Shown in pieces: positions 1-7,963 of a stretch of DNA of 23,439 nucleotides. A program made the translations under genes and the position numbers. The notes beneath the pieces were generated by a model, which searched no databases, had not been told where the DNA came from, and saw only the letters and a program-made list of their open reading frames with translations. This stretch comes from CAYRAV01 sp964422365. GTDB lineage: Bacteria > Bacillota > Clostridia > Lachnospirales > Lachnospiraceae. Location: positions 1 through 23,439 of the forward strand of contig CAYRAV010000050.1 in the NCBI GenBank assembly GCA_964422365.1, given 5' to 3'. The first letter of the stretch is position 1; each line of letters starts with the position of its first letter.

Positions 1-95
1 TGTGCATGATATGGTGCTTTTTGTGCCATATCTTCTTTCTTTTTTGCCAGTGCGGCACGTTTCTTTTCTTTTTCTCTGGTTAACTGTGTTTTCAT
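1..95 (-). CDS. Partial CDS: N-terminus of a lysine/arginine-rich protein
   Basis: An ATG at 93-95 (minus strand) opens a frame that stays open to the window edge, about 31 residues beginning MKTQLTREKEKKRAALAKKK. A GAGGTG ribosome binding site lies about six bases upstream, and the start is 43 bases after the stop of the AAA+ gene at 139, so it is probably the next gene of the same operon. The visible part is very basic and lacks a hydrophobic signal segment. No family can be named from so short a piece. The reading of this as a real gene rests on the ribosome binding site, the spacing and the open frame. Confidence 0.55.
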   Translation of the reverse strand, partial: MKTQLTREKEKKRAALAKKKEDMAQKAPYHA

Positions 96-138
96 AGAAC
101 ACCTCATCTTTTGCATCTGCTTGTGGATATAGAACGCA

Positions 139-2274
139 TTACAAGTACATATAATATTCTGATACATCTTCTTTCAACAAATTTTTCCCATTTTTTGCAT
201 ATTCATTTTTGATTGCAGGAATAATCTCTGCCATATCCATCGGCTTATGTCTGGCGGCTGCCAAAAATGCACCATGAAGTAAAATGTTTCTAATATTGCT
301 CCCTGACAATTCAAACTGCCCTGCCAGATAGTCAAAATCAATCTCACCAATACACATCCTATCTGGTATCATAGTCTGCCAGAGACGTTTTCTGTCTGAC
401 ACATTGGGCAGTGGAAACTCCACAACAATCTTTAACCTTCTCTTAAATGCTTCATCAAAATGGTGGAACAGATTCGTGGCAAGTACAGTAATACCATCAT
501 ATCCTTCCATTTTCTGCAGCAGAAATGCTGCCTCCATATTGCTATACTTGTCTGTTGTTTCCTTTCCTTCTGTGCGCTTGCTAAACAACGCATCTGCTTC
601 ATCAAAAAATAAAATAACCTGGCTTTTCTGTGCCTGTTCAAAAATCTCATTTAGATTTTTTTCTGTTTCGCCAACATATTTACTTACGATACAGGATAAT
701 TCTACTTTGTACAATTCCATACCAAGTTCCCTTGCAATAACCTGTGCTGCCATAGTCTTTCCTGTTCCGGGAGCCCCAATAAATGCCATAGAAATCCCTT
801 TCCCATAAGATATCTTGTCCTGAAATCCCCACTCCTCATATACTTTGTGTTTATATTTTACCTGATTACAGGCATCCATTAACTGCTGCTTTTGTTTCTC
901 TGGTAATATCAAATCCTTCATCTGATAAACGGCGGGCACTTTAACTGCCTTTTTTCCCATGCTCTGTTCTATCACTTCATAACACTCTTCTGTCACCATT
1001 TCCTTTGAAATAAATGGCATTTCACTTAACTTTCTTCTTTGCTCTGCATTTTTTAGAACTTGTTTGATTTTTCCTTTGGTAAGCCGGAATCTATTTGCCA
1101 TACTTCCTATGTCCATTCCGTCTTCTATGGCATACTCTGCTGCCTTCGCCTCCCAAAATGCTTTTCCCTCTAACAGTGACACAGGCTGTATAGATAAATA
1201 GGTCACAACATAATCTTCCTTCATCTGCAATTTCTCCTTTGCAGAAAGAAACACAACAGAAAAAAAAGCAAGCAATTGCTCTAACAATATTTTCGTTTCT
1301 TCTAATACCTCTGCTATTTTTTCTTTTTCCTCTGCATGGACAAGCAGTACTGGTATGGATTGAAAGAATATCACTTCCCTCATGATTCCATTGCACAGAT
1401 CCATTTTTTGCATATCATCCATTGTTTCCATCGCCTTCCCGCATGAATCTAATGTAATAAAAACACAATTCCGCTTTTGTTTCATACAGACATTCTGTAT
1501 AGAAAACCGCTTACCACTTCCTTCTTCTCCATAAAGATAAACAAGTTGAGCCCTATCTTGTTTCTTTTCCTCTAAGACCCGCTCTAAAAACAGATGCTCT
1601 TTTGTTTTTTCTCCCAACCATGGTTCTAACTTTTCATAATAACTCCACTTTTTTAAGAAATTCCCATAAGGCTGGTTTGTTATTGCAGTCTCCATCATAA
1701 AATCTAACATCCGTTCACTCAGCTGCACTTTTGTAAAAAAAACCGATGTATCTTTTTTCCCACGCTTTAGAAAAAATCTCTGCAGCAGGTTTTCCTCTGC
1801 GAAGGTTTCATATACCTGCGAAATATCCACCATTTTCTCATAAGTAAGCTGTGCCAGATAAGGAGTGGCATAGTGATGTTCCCAGTGATTATGCAGCAAG
1901 GCAGCCACAGAACTGTAACATGGATCTAATTCCATTGCAAATAGCAATCTGATACAATGCTGTTCAAATTCATCCGCTGCAAACACATCTAACAAATATT
2001 CTAAAAAAATAAACACTCCCTCTTTTTCTATCTGCCTGCATTGCTCCAAAAACTGCTCCTTTGCAGCTATAATATCCTCTGCTGTAACAGAAGAAAAATT
2101 CTCTCCCAGAACATGCCTTATCTCTGCCCCTGCTGCACTATGTTCCTGCACAACTGCGCTTATATAAGAACAGAACAATTCTCCCTGCCTTTTTACAGCA
2201 TACTGAAATTGCAAATTCAGCAGTTGTTTTAACATCCCTCTATAGCTCTTGCTCTCGTTTTCTTTTAAGTACAT
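139..2274 (-). CDS. AAA+ ATPase with two P-loop domains (711 aa)
   Basis: Cytoplasmic ATPase. Residues 1-230 are helical with no recognised motif. A first, degenerate P-loop module has a Walker A-like GEEGSGKR at about 249-256 and no clear acidic Walker B. The C-terminal module is a canonical AAA+ domain: Walker A GAPGTGKT near 500-507, Walker B ILFFDEAD at 554-561, sensor-1 Asn601 in VLATN, arginine-finger type KRR at 611-613, and sensor-2 GSN near 658. This layout, with an inactive N-terminal and an intact C-terminal ATPase, matches the ATPases found with contractile injection systems (Pvc15/Afp15-like), but also other remodelling AAA+ proteins. It is clearly a paralogue of the ATPase at 5283-7580. 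The ATG start has a GGGGAGA site about six bases upstream and lies 25 bases after the regulator gene. The AAA+ call is firm; the specific role is inference. Confidence 0.85.
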   Translation of the reverse strand: MYLKENESKSYRGMLKQLLNLQFQYAVKRQGELFCSYISAVVQEHSAAGAEIRHVLGENFSSVTAEDIIAAKEQFLEQCRQIEKEGVFIFLEYLLDVFAADEFEQHCIRLLFAMELDPCYSSVAALLHNHWEHHYATPYLAQLTYEKMVDISQVYETFAEENLLQRFFLKRGKKDTSVFFTKVQLSERMLDFMMETAITNQPYGNFLKKWSYYEKLEPWLGEKTKEHLFLERVLEEKKQDRAQLVYLYGEEGSGKRFSIQNVCMKQKRNCVFITLDSCGKAMETMDDMQKMDLCNGIMREVIFFQSIPVLLVHAEEKEKIAEVLEETKILLEQLLAFFSVVFLSAKEKLQMKEDYVVTYLSIQPVSLLEGKAFWEAKAAEYAIEDGMDIGSMANRFRLTKGKIKQVLKNAEQRRKLSEMPFISKEMVTEECYEVIEQSMGKKAVKVPAVYQMKDLILPEKQKQQLMDACNQVKYKHKVYEEWGFQDKISYGKGISMAFIGAPGTGKTMAAQVIARELGMELYKVELSCIVSKYVGETEKNLNEIFEQAQKSQVILFFDEADALFSKRTEGKETTDKYSNMEAAFLLQKMEGYDGITVLATNLFHHFDEAFKRRLKIVVEFPLPNVSDRKRLWQTMIPDRMCIGEIDFDYLAGQFELSGSNIRNILLHGAFLAAARHKPMDMAEIIPAIKNEYAKNGKNLLKEDVSEYYMYL

Positions 2275-2299
2275 CCCGACTCTCCCCTTTATGTAGTCT

Positions 2300-4591
2300 T
2301 TACCTATTCATACAGGCCTGATAGCTTTTTTTCAATTCCTCCCCAGGTGTCAGATCTAACTCTTTTTTTAACAGCATACAGAACTCCTCGTACTGTTTTT
2401 TCGCTCCTTTTAAATCGCCTATCTCCCCATAACATATTAAAATCATACTGACAATTTTTTCAGAATACACACTGACTGATAATGCATTTTTCAAATAAAG
2501 CAATGCTTCTTCATACTCTGTCTGTTTCATCAATTCCATTGCCAGCATACAACACCCTTTCTCAAATATCCTTTCATAATATTCCTGTTTTCCCCACACC
2601 CATTCACTGTCTATATCTTCTAGATATCGTCCCTGGTATTTAAGAAACATCTGTTTTTCTTCCTTTAATTTTTCTATATTCTTCGTTTCTACATAATGTG
2701 CTGCCATTTTTACCTTACTCAAATCAGATTGTATTACACTTACGTCCATACTATATTTTTTATTTTGATAACTAATGATGTAATCCAGATTATAATAAGA
2801 AAGTTCTTTTCTTATGTTGTAAAACATATTGTGCAGCATAGCAATCGCATTGTTTGGAAGTTCTTCTCTCCACAGCTCAGATAATAACGTTTTTCTCTCT
2901 ACTGCCTCTCCATCCCGGTCAACCAAATATGCAAACAGCTCACATCCTTTTTTTGTTCTCCATGATAATTCCTTTCCATCTTCTAAAATCTTAACGCAAA
3001 ATGTTCCAAAAGAAGATACTGCAATCTTTTTTGCTTCCTTCTCTGATAATTCATTTTCTTTTTCTGCTACAATTTTATCTAATATTTTCTGCTCTCGTTC
3101 TAAAAGATAAGGAACTGCTATATGATTCTCTGTTAAAAAAAACAATGCATTATTAATCTGCTTTTCATATTTCTCAGTATTTTCTTCGTAATGAAACAAT
3201 CCTCTGTACAGACTGCGATACACCCCATACTTATTCTCTTTTCCAAACATACTATCCGCACAGTTCAGATATTGCTCCATCTGTTCTAAGTTTCCCATCC
3301 GATAGAAATATTCTGCTGCAATTTCCAACTCCAATACTGAAAATTCCTGCCCGTTCTCTTTGAGCAGGGAAAAACATTGTCCTAATAAATTTAACTGATT
3401 CTCTTGCAGCATTTTTCTCCCGCATCGCTCTAACAGCATACTTATTTGCTCTATATTTTCCTTTGCATATAAAAATGCTTTATCATATTCCTGCTTTCTT
3501 AAATAGAACAAAAATGCTTGTTGTTTTACTTCTTTTTGGTGCCATTTTTCTCTTTTTTCTAACAAAAATAATCGAAACAAAGTGAAATAATGATATGACT
3601 GTCTTTCTTTATCCGGCAAAACAGATATTAAATTTTCCTTTTCAAAAAAATGTATCATCTGGCTGCTGTCTTCTCTTCCTAAACAGGTATTGCAAAGAGT
3701 GGAATCTAACTGATGCAGCACTGCTGTCCTTAATAAAAACTCTTGTTGTTTTGTGGAATACTTCTCATATATTTCATAATCCATATAATCATATAACATT
3801 GTGTTCATAAGCAGTTCTTCCTGTGTCATCTCCATTACACAAAAAAACTCACTGCTTCTTTCCTTCAGAAGCCAAAGCAGCCAGAAAATTGCAGCAGCCC
3901 AGCCTTCTGTCAATTCTTTTATCTGTTCAATCTGTTCTTTTTTTGCCTTTTTTTCAAAAAACTGTTCTGTCCAGCAGGCAATTTCCTCTGACGAAAAACA
4001 CAACTCTTTCTCTGTAACCATTCTGCATTTTCCTTCCAGCAGATATTTAAAAAAATATGGCGGTATCTTAGAAGATGCCAAAATAAATACTTTGGCCTGC
4101 TCTGGCACACACTCTAGTAACAGCTTCATAAAGTTGATAATATTCCTGTTTATGATATGATGAAAATTATCAAATACAAGATAACATTCTCTTTTCTCTT
4201 TTTTCACCGCTTCCACCATGCCTAACACTGCTCCAACAAGATCATGGACAACATCTTTAGTAATTTTGCTGCCATCTGCCACACCCTTGCCAAACTGTTC
4301 CCTTCCCTGCAGCGTAAGATTTGCCACTCCCGAAACAAAGCATTTCAAAAAATTACATTCCTCATTATCAGATTTGTCAAAGGAATACCACAACACTTTT
4401 GCTTTTTCTTTCCCCATTCTGCAATAATCTGCCACTACATTTGTTTTTCCACTTCCGGGCCTTCCGGTGAGGAAAAATACTGTTTCCTTTTCCTCATCAA
4501 ATATATGGTACAATGCCTCTCTTTTCACAGATATTTTAGATTTTTTAGGTATCATAAGTTTTTTCTGAATGATTTGATCCTGTTCTTTCAT
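2300..4591 (-). CDS. MalT-like STAND ATPase fused to a SARP/BTAD transcription regulator (763 aa)
   Basis: Predicted signal-responsive transcription regulator. The N-terminal half follows the MalT/LuxR-large pattern: P-loop GRPGSGKT at 43-50, a YSFDKSDNE segment like MalT's LSLDESDND, Walker B YLVFDNFHHI near 137-146, and a LTEGWAAA motif. It continues with a winged-helix-like and helical region to about 520. Instead of a LuxR HTH, the C-terminus (about 523-763) is an OmpR-like winged helix followed by a bacterial transcriptional activation domain (BTAD), the SARP arrangement. The ATG at 4589-4591 is chosen because AAGGGG lies about eight bases upstream; a TTG seven codons earlier (4612) is possible. 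It sits inside the operon, between the YbjN-like gene and the second ATPase, so it may control its own operon. Inducer and targets are unknown. Confidence 0.8.
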   Translation of the reverse strand: MKEQDQIIQKKLMIPKKSKISVKREALYHIFDEEKETVFFLTGRPGSGKTNVVADYCRMGKEKAKVLWYSFDKSDNEECNFLKCFVSGVANLTLQGREQFGKGVADGSKITKDVVHDLVGAVLGMVEAVKKEKRECYLVFDNFHHIINRNIINFMKLLLECVPEQAKVFILASSKIPPYFFKYLLEGKCRMVTEKELCFSSEEIACWTEQFFEKKAKKEQIEQIKELTEGWAAAIFWLLWLLKERSSEFFCVMEMTQEELLMNTMLYDYMDYEIYEKYSTKQQEFLLRTAVLHQLDSTLCNTCLGREDSSQMIHFFEKENLISVLPDKERQSYHYFTLFRLFLLEKREKWHQKEVKQQAFLFYLRKQEYDKAFLYAKENIEQISMLLERCGRKMLQENQLNLLGQCFSLLKENGQEFSVLELEIAAEYFYRMGNLEQMEQYLNCADSMFGKENKYGVYRSLYRGLFHYEENTEKYEKQINNALFFLTENHIAVPYLLEREQKILDKIVAEKENELSEKEAKKIAVSSFGTFCVKILEDGKELSWRTKKGCELFAYLVDRDGEAVERKTLLSELWREELPNNAIAMLHNMFYNIRKELSYYNLDYIISYQNKKYSMDVSVIQSDLSKVKMAAHYVETKNIEKLKEEKQMFLKYQGRYLEDIDSEWVWGKQEYYERIFEKGCCMLAMELMKQTEYEEALLYLKNALSVSVYSEKIVSMILICYGEIGDLKGAKKQYEEFCMLLKKELDLTPGEELKKSYQACMNR

Positions 4592-4623
4592 CCTGCCTAT
4601 CCCCTTATACAAAGTAATCCCAT

Positions 4624-5142
4624 CTATCCATTTGCCCTGTTCAACATTCCATTCTCTACAACTTCTTCATAGTTCATCTCACCTGTCCATATCTTGCTTA
4701 ATCCCAGATAAACACCCTGTATGCCTTCTAGCATCATTTCATAATAAATTTCTGTATCCTGCACCATCTCTTCCATGCTTTTTTTGTTATCTAAAGGCCA
4801 GCAGTTACGCAAATACACACTGTTTTGCTTTTTTCTCATTCCAAAAGTTCCCACTGGAGAAATATAATTAAGCTCCTCAATTGCTTTTTGTAACTCCTCT
4901 ATATTTTCTTCTGCATCATTTGTAATCGTTGCAATCAATTCCACTTGCGGCATATTCTCTTTTAATTCAAATACCAACGCCTGCATAACAAAATATGCAC
5001 TTTCATCTGAATAGATAGAAAATACACTTCGCAGATACCAAAATTTACTATTGGAATCCTGTTCTAATATATTCTCCTTTGTGTATGTTCCCATTTTCTT
5101 TTCCAATGCTTTCATATATTTCTCTGACCATTGCTCTGTCAT
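4624..5142 (-). CDS. Small YbjN/secretion-chaperone-like protein (172 aa)
   Basis: An acidic soluble protein without signal peptide or membrane segment. The order of elements resembles the YbjN/type III secretion chaperone-like fold: a beta-rich first half (VMQALVFELKEN, VELIATI), a central helix, a short strand-turn (SPVGTFGMRKK, then SVYLRNCWPLD), and a long C-terminal helix ending in LGLSKIWTGEMNYEEVVENG. The resemblance is by pattern only and could be wrong. The ATG at 5140-5142 is chosen over the upstream GTG (5169) because AAGGAGG sits seven bases before it. The next gene, the MalT-SARP regulator, starts 32 bases after its stop, and it follows the large AAA+ gene after a 140-base gap with a hairpin. 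A chaperone or adaptor for one of the ATPases or a secreted substrate is plausible but unproven. Confidence 0.5.
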   Translation of the reverse strand: MTEQWSEKYMKALEKKMGTYTKENILEQDSNSKFWYLRSVFSIYSDESAYFVMQALVFELKENMPQVELIATITNDAEENIEELQKAIEELNYISPVGTFGMRKKQNSVYLRNCWPLDNKKSMEEMVQDTEIYYEMMLEGIQGVYLGLSKIWTGEMNYEEVVENGMLNRANG

Positions 5143-5256
5143 ATGATTTTCCTCCTTCATCCTTCCCACTGCTATTTGTTCCCACAGGCAGCAAACCTGC
5201 TCTGCATATCTTTGGCAAAGCCATTCTCACAGACCGATCTGGCGGCTGCAAGATTA

Positions 5257-5279
5257 CAGGCTATCTGCCAGACAGCCTG
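5257..5279 (-). other. Intercistronic RNA hairpin
   Basis: Four bases after the stop codon of the AAA+ gene, the minus-strand transcript can form a 10-bp stem (CAGGCUGUCU with AGAUAGCCUG) around a GGC loop. One pair is G-U in the minus-strand RNA and would be an A-C mismatch on the plus strand, so the structure fits the operon's transcript best. No T-run follows, so it is not a standard terminator; mRNA processing, stability or attenuation are possible roles. Confidence 0.45.
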
Positions 5280-5282
5280 CTA

Positions 5283-7580
5283 TTAATTGGACGATAAATA
5301 TCCAAAATCTTCATCTGTCAATACCTTACCATATTTTGAAAAATTAAGCTTAATGGCCTCTATCAGATGCCTGTTTGCAAGACGGTTTCCCTCTGATGCT
5401 GCAATATAAGCTGCATTGGTCAGTATTTCTTTTATATTACTGCCTGATAATTCAAAATGCTCTGCATAAAATTCAAAGTCTAGTTCCTCTTCACAGGGCA
5501 CATCCTTTGGCAGGATGGCAGACCATAACTGAAGCCTTACTTCCGGTGTAGGAAAAGAGAAATTTATCATGAATTTAATTCTTCGTTTAAACGCATCATC
5601 AATATTATTCACATAATTGGTTGCTAATATGGTAATTCCCTCATAATCCTCTAATTTCTGTAAAAGGTGTGCCGTTTCTGCATTGGCATTCCTATCATGG
5701 GAATCTTTTACATCAGAACGTTTTGCAAATAGAGAATCTGCCTCATCAAAAAACAGCAGTGCATTGATATTTTTCGCTTTTTTAAATAAAGCCGAAATAT
5801 TTTTTTCTGTTTCACCTATATATTTACTGACTAACTGTGACAAATCCACCCTGTACAGATCTAAACCAATTTCATTTGCCATTACCTGAACTGCCATTGT
5901 TTTTCCTGTTCCGGGAGAACCATAGAACAAGGCACAAATTCCACGTCCATATGGTGTCTTGCGGAAAAATCCCCATTCTTCTCCAACCACATTTCTATAT
6001 TTTATCTGATTACAGATCATCTGCATCTGATGCTTCTGTTCTTCGCTTACCACCAAATCTTCCCATGTATAGACCGCATTAATCCGTGCCGCATAACTTC
6101 CCAACTGATTTGGCGACCGCTGTTTGACTGCCTGCTGCACATCTTCTTGTGTAATCAAATCTTCTCCCTGTTCCACTCTGATAAAATCTGCTGTCTGTAA
6201 TACTTCCTTTATTCCCTGTACAGATAAAATAAACTGATTGGCACACATGGTAAGGCTGACATCCTCACACAAACAGTAACCAGCTGCATATCTGTTCCAT
6301 AAAATAATCCGCTCTTTCACCGACAGCATTGGCTGTTCCATACATTGTAAATGAAGTGGAAAATTTAATAAATATTCACTTTTCTCTGGCGAAAGCCAAA
6401 GAAAAAACTTTACCTTTTGGGCTAACAATTCCAAAAGATACGAAAGTGCCTGTGGAAATTCTCTCTGTTTTTTTTCTTCCTCCTCTGTTTCACTTCTGTC
6501 TTTTGAATCAACAAAACAAAGGCAGGCATTTAATAATATGCTCTCTAACACCAGTTTTGAAATAATTTTCTCAATCTCCTGTAAGGTTGCAATTTCTAAT
6601 TTTTCCACATCAACAAAAATAACACCCAAATTCATTTTTCCTGCTGCATATTTTACAAAGAATTTCTTTCCATTTCCCTTTGGCCCATACATATGAATTA
6701 CATTTCCCATCTTCCCCTTTTCTAATACATGATAGCGAATACTTTGATACAAGCTGTCCGCTAATTCCTGCCGGATATAAATTTCTTCCGGATTCTCTTC
6801 TTTTTCTTTATATTGTGCAAAACACCTGATATCACTATCTAGATTGCTATAACCATAAAAGTAACTGCATATTCTTTTGTTCAATGCAAAACTATAAGTT
6901 TTTGGCTTTCCTTCCACTTCTTTTTTTATATCTAGGAAATATTCTATTAGCGTTCCCTTTCTCTGTAATATTGCCCCCGCTTCCTTGTCGTCTATATCTG
7001 AAAATAATGAAAATAAAAATAATGCTGTTTGAAATGTGGGATGATTCAACCCCTCCCTTCCCTGCAAATCAACAAAAATCTTTTCATACTTTTCATCATA
7101 GGAATTCGCAGCTGCCAAAAGAAACATAAAATCCTCTAACTCTGTCAGTGTAAGACTTGTGCTTAAGAACTGCATTTTAAAATTCATTCCACGATAAGGA
7201 GTGTATATCAGCCTGTTTGTAATATGCTTTTTTGCCTGTATCAGCTCTCCCCTTACATATTCCTTTGTTTCCTGGTGCATATTTTTCTGCTGCCTTAGCA
7301 CAGAAGCATAGGCATCCTCAAGTGAGGCAGGCAGTTCCCTTATATGTACTTTCTGTAATTCCGCCTCTCTCCGCGAAACAGTTTCTGCTGCTTCAGAATC
7401 TTCTATAAGCAGTATCCCGGTTGCGGCAAAGCACATATCCAGAAAAGCATATCTGTCATTCAAATATTCCTCCTCATTTTTATAGGACTTTCCTGCCTTC
7501 TTTTCATCAAAATATATCTGAAACAGATTGGGTATATTAACCATTTTGGCATCCAAAGCATTTTCCCTTTTTGCCTTCAA
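5283..7580 (-). CDS. AAA+ ATPase with two P-loop domains (765 aa)
   Basis: Paralogue of the ATPase at 139-2274 and probably the first gene of the operon. Residues 1-290 are largely helical and unassigned. A first P-loop GPKGNGKK lies at about 299-306, with poorly conserved catalytic residues around it. The C-terminal AAA+ domain is complete: Walker A GSPGTGKT at 554-561, Walker B LLFFDEAD at 608-615, sensor-1 Asn655 in ILATN, arginine-finger KRR at 665-667, and sensor-2 GSN near 713-715. Conserved stretches shared with the paralogue include EEWGF before Walker A, SKY-GETEKN after it, and FELSGSNI. The TTG at 7578-7580 is taken as start because AAGGAG is about nine bases upstream; an ATG at codon 13 is the alternative. 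A contractile-injection-type ATPase is the best guess from architecture. Confidence 0.85.
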   Translation of the reverse strand: MKAKRENALDAKMVNIPNLFQIYFDEKKAGKSYKNEEEYLNDRYAFLDMCFAATGILLIEDSEAAETVSRREAELQKVHIRELPASLEDAYASVLRQQKNMHQETKEYVRGELIQAKKHITNRLIYTPYRGMNFKMQFLSTSLTLTELEDFMFLLAAANSYDEKYEKIFVDLQGREGLNHPTFQTALFLFSLFSDIDDKEAGAILQRKGTLIEYFLDIKKEVEGKPKTYSFALNKRICSYFYGYSNLDSDIRCFAQYKEKEENPEEIYIRQELADSLYQSIRYHVLEKGKMGNVIHMYGPKGNGKKFFVKYAAGKMNLGVIFVDVEKLEIATLQEIEKIISKLVLESILLNACLCFVDSKDRSETEEEEKKQREFPQALSYLLELLAQKVKFFLWLSPEKSEYLLNFPLHLQCMEQPMLSVKERIILWNRYAAGYCLCEDVSLTMCANQFILSVQGIKEVLQTADFIRVEQGEDLITQEDVQQAVKQRSPNQLGSYAARINAVYTWEDLVVSEEQKHQMQMICNQIKYRNVVGEEWGFFRKTPYGRGICALFYGSPGTGKTMAVQVMANEIGLDLYRVDLSQLVSKYIGETEKNISALFKKAKNINALLFFDEADSLFAKRSDVKDSHDRNANAETAHLLQKLEDYEGITILATNYVNNIDDAFKRRIKFMINFSFPTPEVRLQLWSAILPKDVPCEEELDFEFYAEHFELSGSNIKEILTNAAYIAASEGNRLANRHLIEAIKLNFSKYGKVLTDEDFGYLSSN

Positions 7581-7629
7581 CTATGAATACTCCTTCCTCT
7601 ATTACACAATTATAGTTTTTATTTTATCC

Positions 7630-7659
7630 ATTATACATTTGCTCTGCCAAAAAAAACAA
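7630..7659 (-). promoter_or_regulatory. Probable promoter of the AAA+/SARP operon
   Basis: On the minus strand a perfect TATAAT (7635-7630), preceded directly by TG, lies 50 bases before the TTG start of the 765-aa ATPase. The matching -35 region is poor (TTGTTT, spacing about 18), which would fit a promoter that needs an activator. The tandem repeats at 7664-7700 end just upstream of the -35. Confidence 0.5.
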
Positions 7660-7663
7660 TCTA

Positions 7664-7700
7664 TTTGGCAAAAACGTCATTTTTTTGGCAAAAACGACAT
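7664..7700. repeat. Tandem 17-bp direct repeats, candidate operator
   Basis: TTTGGCAAAAACGTCAT (7664-7680) and TTTGGCAAAAACGACAT (7684-7700) differ at one base and have a 20-bp period, close to two DNA turns. They lie immediately upstream of the -35 of the minus-strand promoter. Read on the minus strand each carries a CGTTTTTG core that loosely resembles LytTR half-sites, which are direct repeats about 21 bp apart. A TGCCAAA in inverse orientation sits nearby at 7645-7651. The LytTR regulator encoded at 7964 is a natural candidate to bind here. Confidence 0.45.
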
Positions 7701-7835
7701 CTTCCACAAAAAAATTCGTCAGTTCAAATACTTCTTCTTTGTAGGACAATATTTCTATGACACAAAGCAAATTAAGACATTTATCATGGGCAGCAATTGA
7801 TATTGCCGGGAAATTGCTGACTGTTCTGTATGCCG

Positions 7836-7882
7836 CCGAATTAGAACTACCCGTTTGGGCAGTTCCAATTCGGATTTTTTTT
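7836..7882 (+). terminator. Long inverted repeat followed by T8, terminator-like
   Basis: Arms CCGAATT-GAACT-CCC and their complement form a 17-position stem (7836-7873) with a GTTT loop, followed by a run of eight T. On the plus strand two positions are A-C mismatches; on the minus strand the same positions are G-U pairs, but no T-run follows there. It looks like a plus-strand rho-independent terminator, yet no plus-strand gene precedes it. It separates the response regulator from any transcription coming from the left. Confidence 0.45.
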
Positions 7883-7887
7883 GGATA

Positions 7888-7896
7888 TGATATAAT
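7888..7896 (+). promoter_or_regulatory. Extended -10 promoter element for the two-component genes
   Basis: TGATATAAT is a perfect extended -10 (TGnTATAAT) about 67 bases before the TTG start of the response regulator and just after the hairpin. No good -35 is visible at 17 bases, as is common for extended -10 promoters. Confidence 0.45.
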
Positions 7897-7963
7897 ATGG
7901 CAGAAATATTTTATCTGCATATGACAATTAATCCTTAATTATGTAAAAAGCAGGTGAATTTGT

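Noticed and set aside
404..808. Plus-strand frames inside the minus-strand genes of 139-7580 (for example 404-808 and 2829-3110)
   Set aside because: They lie opposite well-supported AAA+ and SARP coding sequence, have no ribosome binding sites, and their composition is typical of antisense shadows.
7624..7920. A 98-codon minus-strand frame in the divergent gap
   Set aside because: It covers the promoter, direct repeats and hairpin, has no clear ribosome binding site and an unconvincing composition. It is best read as chance in a regulatory gap.
7757..7924. A 55-codon plus-strand frame (MTQSKLRHLSWAAIDIAGKL...) before the response regulator, considered as an AgrD-like peptide
   Set aside because: It has no good ribosome binding site, runs through the terminator-like hairpin and its T-run, and lacks an AgrD-type pattern. 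No agrB is nearby.
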